A stretch of 64,000 bases of DNA. Source: Bacteroidales bacterium (GTDB taxonomy: Bacteria; Bacteroidota; Bacteroidia; Bacteroidales; JAADJA01). This document shows positions 41,088 through 51,196 of the stretch, in pieces; position 1 is the first letter of the stretch, and each line of letters begins with the position of its first letter. The stretch spans positions 49,088-113,087 of the forward strand of contig JADHVR010000003.1 of assembly GCA_016783885.1 (NCBI GenBank), read 5' to 3'. A model generated the notes under the pieces. It saw only the letters and a program-made list of their open reading frames with translations, ran no database searches and was not told where the DNA came from. A program made the translations under genes and the position numbers.

Positions 41088-41855
41088 ATGGAAAATCTGG
41101 AAAAACTATATTACGAATATTGGCAGTTACTCGAATCGCAAAAGTTTATGGAAACAGAACTTGATTATACCATCCTAAATAAGCATATCTCTTTCTTAGA
41201 ACAACTTGATGTTATAGGAAACAGCTCTATTTCCATATTTGATTTGTATAAAAAAGACCATGTTTACAATTCGAAGAAATTTGAAACGGTTTTTGGATAT
41301 GACCTGAATGAGGCTGAAAAAAAAGGCCATTCTTACTTCGACCGCCATATTCACCCGGAAGATCTGGCTGGAATTCTTAAAGCAGGAATATATTTTATAA
41401 CGCTTGGGTTTAATATACCCACTGAAAATATTAAAGATTATAAATTAATTTATGATTATCGGCGAAAGAATAATGAAGGGAAATATATCCGTGTGATCGA
41501 ACAGCAAACGGTTTTGGAATTAGATAAATATGGAAATGTTTGGCTGGCTTTAAGTCTTCTTGATATTTCACCCGATAAAGATATTCATACTCCTTTCAGA
41601 TGCAGGCTCGTTAATTCTAAAACCGGTGAACTATTTCATTTTCCACCAAAAGAAGAATTACCACAATTAAGTAAACGCGAAAAAGAAATACTCAAACTCG
41701 TCTCGGACGGTCTTATAAGTAAACAGATTGCCGACAAACTTTTCATAAGCACCAGTACAGTGAATACACATCGCCAGAGAATTATTAAAAAGTTAGATGT
41801 GAGCAGTACTGCTGGGGCCATACAATATGCTTCGAGGGTTGGGTTGCTGAGTTGA
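41088..41855 (+). CDS. LuxR-type transcriptional regulator with PAS-like N-terminus
   Basis: A 255-residue regulator. The N-terminal ~190 residues resemble a PAS/PAC sensor found in Bacteroidota LuxR proteins (SISIFDLYKKDHVYNSKKF, HSYFDRHIHPEDL, with IRVIEQQTVLELDKYGNVW). The C-terminal HTH (about 192-255) has LSKREKEILKLVSDG, the recognition helix STSTVNTHRQRIIKKLDV and the typical end. No receiver domain is present. It is divergent from the TonB receptor with about 175 bases between the starts, so a local regulatory link is plausible but not shown. The signal sensed is unknown. Confidence 0.85.
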   Translation: MENLEKLYYEYWQLLESQKFMETELDYTILNKHISFLEQLDVIGNSSISIFDLYKKDHVYNSKKFETVFGYDLNEAEKKGHSYFDRHIHPEDLAGILKAGIYFITLGFNIPTENIKDYKLIYDYRRKNNEGKYIRVIEQQTVLELDKYGNVWLALSLLDISPDKDIHTPFRCRLVNSKTGELFHFPPKEELPQLSKREKEILKLVSDGLISKQIADKLFISTSTVNTHRQRIIKKLDVSSTAGAIQYASRVGLLS

Positions 41856-41860
41856 TAAAT

Positions 41861-42295
41861 TTAATTTATAATTTCTAATGCGATTCGAGTTGCCTCACCT
41901 GTAAATTCAGTACATTTCAGATTAATGTTTTCCACTTCAAATTTTTCTCTGCCTGATTCAGTACTTAAATCGCAGCCGGTTAATTCCGTGCAATTGATCG
42001 TGCCAAAAGTTTTCCTGAATTCTTCCAGAAATCCCTGCACCTTATTAAAATTTTCTTCTTTCGGATCACCTGCTTTATTTCTTCCATATAAAAGGTTAAT
42101 TGCGATGATAGCACCGGTGACTGCCCCACACATATTATTGGTTCGAGATATACCCCCACAAAACCCAGTGGCAATTCCCGGTATCAGTTCTGATTGAATG
42201 TTCTTAGCTTCGGTTATAGCAAGCAACACACTCTCGGCGCAACCCAAACCTGAATTGAAATATTCCTTGCTTTTATTGATTACCCTTTCGTTCAT
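41861..42295 (-). CDS. C_GCAxxG_C_C family redox protein
   Basis: A 144-residue protein carrying the family signature: LGCAESVLLAITEA near residue 18, then GFCGGISRTNNMCGAVTGA near 45-63, and later Cys residues in INCTELTGCDL and LKCTEFTG. Members are small cysteine-rich proteins thought to bind a metal or undergo redox reactions, often near respiratory or metal genes. It lies convergently with the LuxR-type gene, only 5 bases apart at the stops. No signal peptide, so it is cytoplasmic. Function is known only at family level. Confidence 0.88.
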   Translation of the reverse strand: MNERVINKSKEYFNSGLGCAESVLLAITEAKNIQSELIPGIATGFCGGISRTNNMCGAVTGAIIAINLLYGRNKAGDPKEENFNKVQGFLEEFRKTFGTINCTELTGCDLSTESGREKFEVENINLKCTEFTGEATRIALEIIN

Positions 42296-42654
42296 ATAAA
42301 ACTCATTTCTTTATAGTTAAACCTTGAACTTTTTATTCCATCCTGTGGTAATGAATAGCTTATAAAATTCTTCCCTGTCAGGAATTTTATTTACATATTT
42401 TATGCTCAGTGAGATACTAAATTATATTTTGTCCGAAAATTAATTAATAAATTTAACGTTTAAAATTCAGGCTTGTCCGGGTTATGGTTTTACACATTTA
42501 GTTGTTTATAAATTATCGAATATTTTTTAAAATGTATAAATTTCTTACTGAATTTCGTAACTTGGCAAAATTCAATTTTACTATAACGCATCCATACGGA
42601 CGAAAGTTATGTTGTTTATTATTATGTATTTTCGTTCAGTGCCAGATTAATTAA
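42296..42654. other. Intergenic region, nothing certain
   Basis: AT-rich leader between the divergent C_GCAxxG_C_C and TamB-like genes. TAACTTGG near 42558 is a one-mismatch match to the -7 consensus, without a clear -33 box. Confidence 0.4.
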
Positions 42655-42744
42655 ATTTTACAACATTACAAAATTATCAAAAACAGGATTCTGAAAATAT
42701 CGATTTATTTAATCACAGGAATAATTACTTTAATCATTGCTATT

Positions 42745-45700
42745 ATGTTCCTGCTGAAGAATCCTATTACTCAAACGGTACTGGCGCGAATTGCAACATC
42801 ATACTTAACTAATAAGCTCAATGCCGAGATATGTATCGGAAAACTGGAAATAAAATCGTTCAGGAATTTGTCCCTGAAAACCATTCTGATTAAAGACCTG
42901 CAGAAGGACACGCTTTTATATGCCGGTAATCTTTCGGTTAATATCAAGCGGTTTGATTCTAAAAAAAAAATATTGAAACTTAAACAAATTGCCTTAACCG
43001 ACGCTAATATCCGGCTCAGAAAATATAAGGACAGCACTAAATTAAATTTTCAATTTATAATTGATTATTTCGGTACTGAAGATACGGTTAAAAAACAATC
43101 TCCCAAATGGATATTAGAGTTTGATAAAGTTGTAATTTCCAATTCTAAGTTTGTTTTTAATGACCAAAATAAAAAGCCGAAACATACCGGAATAAACTTT
43201 AATAACATCGGGATTCGTAACCTTAATCTTGATATAAAAAATGTCGTTATTGATAAAGACACAATTTCTGCCGACATTAATCATCTTTCATTAATAGAAA
43301 AAAGCGGTTTCATAGTGGACAGTCTTTCATGTAATTTTAAAATAAGTCCGAAAATCCTGCAAGCTCAGAATTTAAAAGTTCTTACACAAAAAAATGACCT
43401 GGACCTCGACTTTAAATTTGCTTTTGACAGCTTCAGGGTTTTTAAGGATTTCATTAATAAGGTTCATATTCAAACTCAAATACGCCCTTCAATAATAAAT
43501 CTTGGGGAAGTGGGGTATTTTGCACCTGTAATGTTTGCAATGGATAACAGGATGAGGGTCTCAGGTAAAATCAAAGGAACTGTAAATAATTTTAAAGCAA
43601 AGGATTTCAAATTCGGCTATGGACAATTAACACAGTTTCGCGGGAATATACAAATGAACGGACTTCCCGATATTAAAGAAACCTATTCTCATTTATCTAT
43701 CAACGATTTTATCACTTCTGTAGAAGATGTCAGGGAATTCAGGATACCGACCGAAGATGTGCATATTGATTTGCCAGAAATGCTTACCAGGCTTGGCAAA
43801 ATGAGGATTAACGGCAAATTTACAGGATTTTACAACGACTTTGTTTCTTATGCTCATTTCAAAACGGATATAGGGCAGATTAATACAGATATTCTTTTAA
43901 GGGTGAATAAAGACAACAATATTGAATATAAAGGAAAAATTGAAGCCAATGATTTTAATGCCGGAACATTTTTTACAGCAGAAAAATACTTAGGCAGAAT
44001 TGATATGAGAGCCGATATTACAGGTTCAGGCATAACCTCCGAAACTATTAAAATCAACATGAATGGAATTGTTGACTCGCTTGAATTCTATGATTATGAA
44101 TATAATAAAATAATTATTTCCGGCGATTTAATCGAACAAAAATTCAGTGGTAGTTTTATTGTAAAAGACGAAAACATCAATCTTGATTTTGACGGCATTA
44201 TCGATTACAGCAAAAATACACCCAGTTATAATTTTATAGCAGATATTAAAGATGCTAACCTGCACAAAATAAATCTGGTTAATCGTAACTCCACCATGAG
44301 TTTATCCACCACACTCAATTTCGATTTCAGGGGCGACCGGCTTGATAATATTCAGGGAATTATTATTATCGACAGCACTGTGTATGCTGAGCAAGGGGAG
44401 AAATACTTTATGAAAGATTTTACTTTAAGTATTGTGCGTGACTCAAGCGAATTTGCCATGATCCGACTGTTCTCTGATATAGTTGATGCTTCGGTGGAAG
44501 GGAAATTTTTATTTAAAGAACTGCCAGTTACTTCAATCCGGTTTTTTAACTATTATCTTGATACACTATTTCATGAAGTTGACCTTAGCGGATTAGAACT
44601 GAGCGACCAGGATTTTATTTTTGATATTGAGCTTAAAAACACCACTCCGCTCAGTAAGTTATTTATACCCGAATTAAAACTTGCACCGGGAACAAAAATT
44701 ACAGGTGGATATAATTCACACATCAACAACTTGTTTTTAGAGGGAGAATCACCTAAAATAGAATACCTCGGCAAGATATTTAAAGACTGGTTTATGAAAT
44801 CTTATATTCAGGAGGAAGAATTATTATTATCAACCGGCTGCAACAAACTTTTTCTTTCAGATACAATCAATATAGATAGCCTCAATATTATATGTAAAGC
44901 CAGGAACGATTCTGTATTATTCGATGTTAGCTGGAATAATTTGGAGCACGAAGAGAAAAATTATGGCGATTGGAACGGGCATGTAGTTTTTTATAACGAC
45001 GACAAAATGGAATTAAAATTCAACCATGCCGAGGTAATGATCAGTGATTCGCTTTGGACCATCAGCCCTGCTAACTTTCTTCTGGTTGACTCAAATAATA
45101 TTCACTTTCACGACATTGCATTTCACAGTAATAATCAGGATTTAAGAATTGATGGAAAAGTTTCTGATAATCCTTTGGATACTTTGCTTTTGAGTTTTAA
45201 TAATTTTAATCTTTCAAATTTTGATCTGATACTGAGAAAAAATAATTTCGATATGGATGGTTTGATCAACGGAAATTTGAAAATAGCTGACTATTACAAG
45301 TTACCGAATTTTTTATCCGACATAACAATCCAGGATTTTCATTTTAATAAAGAAAAGCTGGGGGATGCGGTTTTAAAAACAACCTGGAATCCACAAAAAG
45401 AAACCGTTGATATTTTGGGTGAAATAATTTATACGGGAAATATCGGGAAAAGCAAAACACTTGAAGTAACCGGAACATATTTTCCAAAAAGCACAAAAGA
45501 CAACTTTAATATTGATATTAATCTTAACAATTACAAGCTCATCACTATTGAACCGTTTGTAAGAAGTTTCAGCTCAAAAGTAAAAGGGCTTGCTACCGGT
45601 AAATTTCAATTAAGGGGAACAAACCAAAAACCTGTGCTCACCGGCGAACTCAGTGTGATGCGTACGCAGATGCATATCAACTATCTGAATGTTTCTTATT

Positions 45701-47079
45701 ATTTTGCCGATAAGATATATTTCGAAAAAGACCTTATCTATTTTAACAATATCACTATTTACGACTCACTTAACAACCAGGCAATCTGTTCGGGTAAAAT
45801 CCACCATGATTATTTAAGGGATTTCACACTGGATCTGAATTTTGATGCTACTAATTTAGCCGGGCTAAATACAACAAAAAGGCAGAACGAGATTTTCTAT
45901 GGAAAGGCATTTGCTACGGGGAAAGTGAAAATATTTGGCATGCCCGATAATTTGAATTTGGATATAAATGTAAAATCGGAAAAAGGAACCAATGTTAAAA
46001 TCCCTGTTAGCTCTTCGACAGAAGTTGCCGAGAATGATTACATTATTTTTATAAATACAGACCAGGTTACTGCTATAAAACAAAATGATTATGATGCGGA
46101 TAATAAAGGCATTACCCTGAATCTTGATCTAAATGTTACTCAAGACGCTGAAATACAAATTTTTCTGCCTTATCAAATGGGTAATCTCAGAGGAAACGGT
46201 AATGGCGAATTAAAAATGGATATTACTCCTGCAGGTAAATTTACTATGAACGGCGAATACATTATTAATCGCGGATCATTTTTTCTGACTTTACAAAATA
46301 TTATTAACCGGAATTTTGATATACGAAGAGGCGGCAAAATTACATGGACCGGCGATCCTAACGATGCACATATCAGCCTTGAGGCTGTGTATAAAATTAA
46401 AACCACATTGGGAGAATATGGCCCGCCCGAAGATTCGGCTACAAGGGTTAATGTGGATTGTGTAATTATATTAAAAAATAAGCTTTTAAACCCGGAAATC
46501 GAATTTAATATTGAATTCCCAAATATGAAAGATGATGAAAAACAATATGTTTATTCCAGGTTAGATACAACCGATCAGGCTATGATGAGTCAGCAGATGT
46601 TATCGTTGCTCGTGCTTAACAGCTTCAGTTACAGTAGCGGTTATTCAGGGTCGGTAGGATTTAACACCTTCTCACTTCTTACTAACCAGCTTAATAACTG
46701 GCTGTCGCAAATAAGTAATGATTTCGACATAGGCATTAATTACCGCCCCGGCGATGAAATTTCATCTCAGGAAGTGGAGGTTGCTCTTTCTACTCAGCTT
46801 TTTGATGACAGGGTTTCAATTGATGGTAATGTTGGTGTAAGAGGTAGTGAAAGTGCAAAAAATACCAATGATATTGTTGGAGAAGTTACGGTTGAAGTTA
46901 AGATAACACAGGATGGAAGATTACGTGGAAAAGCATTCAATATATCAAATAATAATTATTTGTATAACAACTATGCACCTTATACACAAGGCATAGGGAT
47001 ATTTTATACTCAGGAATTCAACAAATTAAGCGACCTCTTTGGCAGGAAAAGTAAAAAATCCAAACCGAAAAAAGAATAA
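42745..47079 (+). CDS. TamB-like translocation and assembly module / DUF490 protein (start uncertain)
   Basis: A 1444-residue protein from the first ATG. It has the long beta-taco body of AsmA/TamB proteins and the C-terminal DUF490/TamB domain (about 1000-1430: GNGNGELKMDITPAGKF, ITWTGDPNDAHISLEAVYKI, LLNPEIEFNIEFPN, SLLTNQLNNWLSQI). It spans the periplasm, anchored in the inner membrane, and helps lipid transport or outer-membrane protein assembly. The N-terminal membrane helix is mostly encoded upstream of this ATG, in the same open frame from 42655 (reads ILKISIYLITGIITLIIAI), but no ATG, GTG or TTG exists there; CTG at 42691 or an ATT codon are the only options. The true start is therefore unusual or altered. 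Confidence 0.87.
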   Translation: MFLLKNPITQTVLARIATSYLTNKLNAEICIGKLEIKSFRNLSLKTILIKDLQKDTLLYAGNLSVNIKRFDSKKKILKLKQIALTDANIRLRKYKDSTKLNFQFIIDYFGTEDTVKKQSPKWILEFDKVVISNSKFVFNDQNKKPKHTGINFNNIGIRNLNLDIKNVVIDKDTISADINHLSLIEKSGFIVDSLSCNFKISPKILQAQNLKVLTQKNDLDLDFKFAFDSFRVFKDFINKVHIQTQIRPSIINLGEVGYFAPVMFAMDNRMRVSGKIKGTVNNFKAKDFKFGYGQLTQFRGNIQMNGLPDIKETYSHLSINDFITSVEDVREFRIPTEDVHIDLPEMLTRLGKMRINGKFTGFYNDFVSYAHFKTDIGQINTDILLRVNKDNNIEYKGKIEANDFNAGTFFTAEKYLGRIDMRADITGSGITSETIKINMNGIVDSLEFYDYEYNKIIISGDLIEQKFSGSFIVKDENINLDFDGIIDYSKNTPSYNFIADIKDANLHKINLVNRNSTMSLSTTLNFDFRGDRLDNIQGIIIIDSTVYAEQGEKYFMKDFTLSIVRDSSEFAMIRLFSDIVDASVEGKFLFKELPVTSIRFFNYYLDTLFHEVDLSGLELSDQDFIFDIELKNTTPLSKLFIPELKLAPGTKITGGYNSHINNLFLEGESPKIEYLGKIFKDWFMKSYIQEEELLLSTGCNKLFLSDTINIDSLNIICKARNDSVLFDVSWNNLEHEEKNYGDWNGHVVFYNDDKMELKFNHAEVMISDSLWTISPANFLLVDSNNIHFHDIAFHSNNQDLRIDGKVSDNPLDTLLLSFNNFNLSNFDLILRKNNFDMDGLINGNLKIADYYKLPNFLSDITIQDFHFNKEKLGDAVLKTTWNPQKETVDILGEIIYTGNIGKSKTLEVTGTYFPKSTKDNFNIDINLNNYKLITIEPFVRSFSSKVKGLATGKFQLRGTNQKPVLTGELSVMRTQMHINYLNVSYYFADKIYFEKDLIYFNNITIYDSLNNQAICSGKIHHDYLRDFTLDLNFDATNLAGLNTTKRQNEIFYGKAFATGKVKIFGMPDNLNLDINVKSEKGTNVKIPVSSSTEVAENDYIIFINTDQVTAIKQNDYDADNKGITLNLDLNVTQDAEIQIFLPYQMGNLRGNGNGELKMDITPAGKFTMNGEYIINRGSFFLTLQNIINRNFDIRRGGKITWTGDPNDAHISLEAVYKIKTTLGEYGPPEDSATRVNVDCVIILKNKLLNPEIEFNIEFPNMKDDEKQYVYSRLDTTDQAMMSQQMLSLLVLNSFSYSSGYSGSVGFNTFSLLTNQLNNWLSQISNDFDIGINYRPGDEISSQEVEVALSTQLFDDRVSIDGNVGVRGSESAKNTNDIVGEVTVEVKITQDGRLRGKAFNISNNNYLYNNYAPYTQGIGIFYTQEFNKLSDLFGRKSKKSKPKKE

Positions 47080-47086
47080 AAAGATT

Positions 47087-47094
47087 TATCTTTG
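47087..47094 (+). promoter_or_regulatory. Bacteroidota -7 box for the DUF4293 gene
   Basis: TATCTTTG, a perfect TAnnTTTG, 24 bases before the ATG at 47119. No TTTG at -33. Confidence 0.5.
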
Positions 47095-47118
47095 CAGTAA
47101 CTTAAAATCTTATAAAAA

Positions 47119-47589
47119 ATGATTCAAAGGATACAGACTTTATTTCTTGTTTTGGTTATTATTGCAAATGTTTTAATATTCTTTTTTCCGCTAACAAGTT
47201 TCTTAACCGAATTAAATTACTACAAGCTTTATATTACCGAATTAAAGAATATGACTCCCGGCTCGGAAATCCACTTCAGCAGTATAGTTACATTACCTCT
47301 GATTCTCCTGAATATCGCAATGATTTTCCTGACTATCGTAACAATATTCAAGTATAAAAACAGGTTATTGCAAATCAGGCTGAATAAATTCAATATTCTG
47401 TTAACCATCTTTATAATTGTTGGTATTTTCTTTGGATATCCCAAACTTGTTGAAATGGGAATAAATGCAAGCCCGGCTTTTAGTATTGGAGCATATTTTC
47501 CAATAGCTTCTTTAATATTATTATTTTTTGCCAACAGGTTTATCTTAAAGGATGAAAAGCTGATCAAGTCGGCTGACAGACTTAGATAA
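47119..47589 (+). CDS. DUF4293 family membrane protein
   Basis: A 156-residue integral membrane protein with four predicted helices (about 6-26, 52-75, 88-108, 115-140) and an N-terminus MIQRIQTLFLVLVI typical of DUF4293, a family confined mainly to Bacteroidota. The loop between helices 1 and 2 is the longest, and the C-terminus (KDEKLIKSADRLR) is charged and probably cytoplasmic. No function is known. It has its own -7 promoter box and follows the TamB-like gene by 39 bases. Confidence 0.85.
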   Translation: MIQRIQTLFLVLVIIANVLIFFFPLTSFLTELNYYKLYITELKNMTPGSEIHFSSIVTLPLILLNIAMIFLTIVTIFKYKNRLLQIRLNKFNILLTIFIIVGIFFGYPKLVEMGINASPAFSIGAYFPIASLILLFFANRFILKDEKLIKSADRLR

Positions 47590-47638
47590 AACATAACGCA
47601 GTAAACTGCAAGATAATAGATAAAAGACAAAGCTTTTA

Positions 47639-50600
47639 ATGAAAAAAAGGCTGCCTTACAGGTTAATCAACTTAATTCTTTTTATTGCTGCAATTTCAAC
47701 TGTTAGCAACGGACAGATTGTTATAAACGAAATTTGTTCCCGGAATGCTGTTACCATAGAGGATAACTATTACAATTATCCTGACTGGATCGAATTGTAT
47801 AACAATGGAACTGATAGCATTGAATTAAAAGACTGGACGCTTTCTGATGATATAACAGAACCCGAAAAATGGATTTTCCCGGATGTAGTCATTTATCCTG
47901 ATTCCTATATGGTAGTATTTGCCAGTGGCAATGATGATAAAGTAATTGTTGACCACTGGGAAACAATAATTCACGCAGATAATACCTGGAAATATTTTAC
48001 TCCTTTTTTTGAACCGGATCCTGCATGGAAAGATCCTGGATTTGATGATTCAAACTGGATGGAAGGCCCCGGCGGATTTGGCCGTGGTGATGGTGATGAC
48101 AATACGATTTTACCTGATTCAGTCGCCACTGTTTATATTAGAAAATCTTTTGATATAATAGATACAACCTTAATTACTTCTGTTTTACTCCAGGTTGATT
48201 ATGATGATGCATTTGTAGCATATTTAAACGGGGTGGAAATTGCACGATCAAATATTGGATGGCCTGGAAAAATTCAACATTGGGATGATTTTTCACGGGA
48301 TGTTCATCCGGCAGTGATGTTTGAGGGTCTTCCCCCGGAAGAGTTTTTTATTGACATTAATTTTTTTAAATCAATCATAAACGAAGGGGAAAATGTGTTG
48401 GCTATCCAGGCATTAAATGCATGGAATAATAATGGAAATTCTTCTATCATTCCTTTTTTATCTGTTGGAATAAAAGATGAATCTTTTACTTACCAGGAGT
48501 TGCCGGAATGGTTTGGTGATAAACCGGTGTATCTTCATACGAATTTTAAATTATCTGGTACCGGAGAAAGTATAATTCTATGTGATCTCGACCAAAATAT
48601 TATTGATAATCTAGATTTTCCTTATACAAAAAGCGATCATTCCTATGGTAGGGAAACTGATGGTAATACAGTGTTGAGATACTTTGGGAACCCAACTCCG
48701 GGCATAAGCAATAATTTTTCAACCACATTTTTGGGCTACGCAAAAGAACCGGAATTTAGTGTTGCACCAGGTTTTTATAATGGTAATGTTGAGGTTAGCA
48801 TTGCTAATCTGGAGCCTGGTGATACTATCAGGTATTCACTTGATGGGGGCTGGATAAATGATACATCTGAAATTTTCCCGGAATACATTTCAATTGATTC
48901 TACCACCGTTTTGCGTGCCCAGGTTTACAAAAGTGGGTTTTTACCGGGTAATGTATCTTCCAATTCATATTTTATCAATTTTAATACTGAATTAGCTGTA
49001 ATGGCCATAAATTTAAATCCCCATGATTTGTGGGACTGGGAGGAAGGAATTTATGTCATGGGACCCAATGCATCTTCAATCTATCCATATAAGGGAGCAA
49101 ATTTTTGGATGGACTGGAAAAAGCCTTCACATATTGAATTCTTTGATAAAAATCAGGATCTGGGTTTTGAATTAGACGCAGATGTTATGATCCACGGTGG
49201 GTTTTCAAGGGCAAATCCTATGAAAAGTTTACGTATTATTACCAGTGGTAAATATGATCAATCGGAGATTAATTATCAGGTATTTGAAGATAAAGACATT
49301 CATAGGTTCAACAGGTTGGTATTGCGTAATTCAGGCCAGGATTTTAATGTTACTCATTTCAGGGATGCATTGATGCACAAAATTGTGCAGCAAAAAACAG
49401 ACATTCACATACAGGATTATGAACCGGCAGTTATTTTTTTAAATGGAGAATATTGGGGTATCCATAATATCAGGGAAAAGATTGATCGGTATTATGTAAG
49501 TGAAAATTTTGGCGTTCATGAAGATAGTACTGAAGTTATCAGGGAAAACCATATTGTTATTGAAGGGGACTTCAATCATTATGTTCAAATGATCGATTAT
49601 GTTAGAAATGTGCCAGTTGTCGATTCATTGGTTTACGATTCGATTTCAAAATTGGTACAAATAGATAACTATACGGATTATTTCATAGCAGAGATGTATT
49701 ATGTAAATTCTGATGGATGGCCCAGACATAATACAAAATACTGGAGGGCTGTTAATGATACTGCCAGATGGCACTATGTTTTGACAGATACTGATTTTGC
49801 CCTTGGAATGTATTCTCAACCCTATAAAAATGAATTATACAGGGTGCTTCATAGTAATATACAATGGGCACATAATCACTGGATTTTAAGAAGACTGATG
49901 GAAAATGATGATTATAAGCGGTATTTCATCAATCGAAGTGCAGATATGTTTAATACCATGCTTTTACCATCAAATATAATTCAAAAAGTACATTTGTTTA
50001 AAGACAGGTTATCTCCTGAAATGGATCGGCATATGACACGTTGGGGAAGTAGTTATGGTTTCTGGGAGGTTAATGTTAATATAGTATTGGAATTTGTTGA
50101 AGATCGTTTAGGCTACGTTTGGCAACATTATATTGATGAGTTCAACCTCGATACGCTGGTTACCATTAAACTTGATATTGATTCCCTGATTCATGGAACA
50201 GTTAAAATAAACACAATCATTCCGGATTCTTTACCCTGGCAGGGGCTTTATTTCGATGGCAATCCAGTTGAAATTGCTGCCATTCCCGACTCCGGCTATA
50301 TTTTTTCGCACTGGGCATCCAATATGATAATTTCCGGGGTTGATACTTTAAAGCAGAACCTTTTAATAAATGTTGATACTAACGACGTTTTTAAGGCATT
50401 TTTCATAATCGACACCCTTGAAATTGATACACCTCTTATAGTTTTTAACGAAATTAATTACCGCCCGGTTGATTCGCTTGATGCCGACGACTGGGTTGAA
50501 CTTTGGAATATTGATACTGTAAGTCGTGATTTATCTGACTGGATTTTCAAAGATGGAAATGATAACCATGAATTTATTATTCCCTGCCAAACTATTTTAG

Positions 50601-51196
50601 ATACCGGTCAATATCTTGTGCTTTGCCAGGATACTACAAAATTTGAGAATGTTTATCCCGAAGTTTACAATATTGTTGGTCCTTTTAATTTTGGCTTAGC
50701 CCGTGAAGAAGAACAATTAAGACTCTTTGACTCTACAGGTTTTTTAGTTGTTTCTATGACTTATACAAACCAGCCTCCCTGGCCCATTGAAGCCGATGGC
50801 ACCGGTAAAACGCTTGAACTTATTGATCCGTTTGGAGATTTGAATGACCCGGCAAACTGGTTTGCCGGATGTTTTGGCGGTTCGCCAGGCGGTTCTTTTG
50901 TTCCATGTGATACCATAGGAATTGACGAATCTGTTGGGAATAATATTTTTATGAAAGTCTATCCCAACCCTTTTGAAGAAAAAACCACGATTGAGTTATG
51001 GATGGAAGAGCCTCAAAAACTTGAATTTAAAGTTTATGATGTATTTGGAAATTTGGTTGAACAATTAACCTTTTCTTTTAAGCAAAAAGGTATAAACAGA
51101 TTTGTTTTCAATAACAGAAACCTGAACAACGGACTATATTTTTTCAGGTTATCGGGTAAGAATTTCGACATCAGGAATAAGTTAATTATAAAATGA
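47639..51196 (+). CDS. Secreted CotH-kinase-like protein with two lamin-tail domains and T9SS tail
   Basis: An 1185-residue protein. It has a signal peptide (about 1-26), a first lamin-tail domain (about 26-105: IVINEICSRN ... DWIELYNNGTDSIELKDWTLSD), a beta-sandwich region (about 110-285), a chitobiase-like beta hairpin near 375-440, and a CotH domain (about 450-790) with HGGFSRANPMKSLRI, LRNSGQDFNVTHFRDALM, GEYWGIHNIREKIDRYY and LTDTDFALGM. A second lamin-tail domain sits near 935-1070 (VFNEINYRP ... DDWVELWNID), and a T9SS sorting tail ends it (VYPNPFEEKTTIEL). CotH proteins are atypical protein kinases in spore coats; in secreted Bacteroidota proteins the substrate is unknown. It overlaps the next gene by 4 bases, so both are made together. 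Confidence 0.88.
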   Translation: MKKRLPYRLINLILFIAAISTVSNGQIVINEICSRNAVTIEDNYYNYPDWIELYNNGTDSIELKDWTLSDDITEPEKWIFPDVVIYPDSYMVVFASGNDDKVIVDHWETIIHADNTWKYFTPFFEPDPAWKDPGFDDSNWMEGPGGFGRGDGDDNTILPDSVATVYIRKSFDIIDTTLITSVLLQVDYDDAFVAYLNGVEIARSNIGWPGKIQHWDDFSRDVHPAVMFEGLPPEEFFIDINFFKSIINEGENVLAIQALNAWNNNGNSSIIPFLSVGIKDESFTYQELPEWFGDKPVYLHTNFKLSGTGESIILCDLDQNIIDNLDFPYTKSDHSYGRETDGNTVLRYFGNPTPGISNNFSTTFLGYAKEPEFSVAPGFYNGNVEVSIANLEPGDTIRYSLDGGWINDTSEIFPEYISIDSTTVLRAQVYKSGFLPGNVSSNSYFINFNTELAVMAINLNPHDLWDWEEGIYVMGPNASSIYPYKGANFWMDWKKPSHIEFFDKNQDLGFELDADVMIHGGFSRANPMKSLRIITSGKYDQSEINYQVFEDKDIHRFNRLVLRNSGQDFNVTHFRDALMHKIVQQKTDIHIQDYEPAVIFLNGEYWGIHNIREKIDRYYVSENFGVHEDSTEVIRENHIVIEGDFNHYVQMIDYVRNVPVVDSLVYDSISKLVQIDNYTDYFIAEMYYVNSDGWPRHNTKYWRAVNDTARWHYVLTDTDFALGMYSQPYKNELYRVLHSNIQWAHNHWILRRLMENDDYKRYFINRSADMFNTMLLPSNIIQKVHLFKDRLSPEMDRHMTRWGSSYGFWEVNVNIVLEFVEDRLGYVWQHYIDEFNLDTLVTIKLDIDSLIHGTVKINTIIPDSLPWQGLYFDGNPVEIAAIPDSGYIFSHWASNMIISGVDTLKQNLLINVDTNDVFKAFFIIDTLEIDTPLIVFNEINYRPVDSLDADDWVELWNIDTVSRDLSDWIFKDGNDNHEFIIPCQTILDTGQYLVLCQDTTKFENVYPEVYNIVGPFNFGLAREEEQLRLFDSTGFLVVSMTYTNQPPWPIEADGTGKTLELIDPFGDLNDPANWFAGCFGGSPGGSFVPCDTIGIDESVGNNIFMKVYPNPFEEKTTIELWMEEPQKLEFKVYDVFGNLVEQLTFSFKQKGINRFVFNNRNLNNGLYFFRLSGKNFDIRNKLIIK

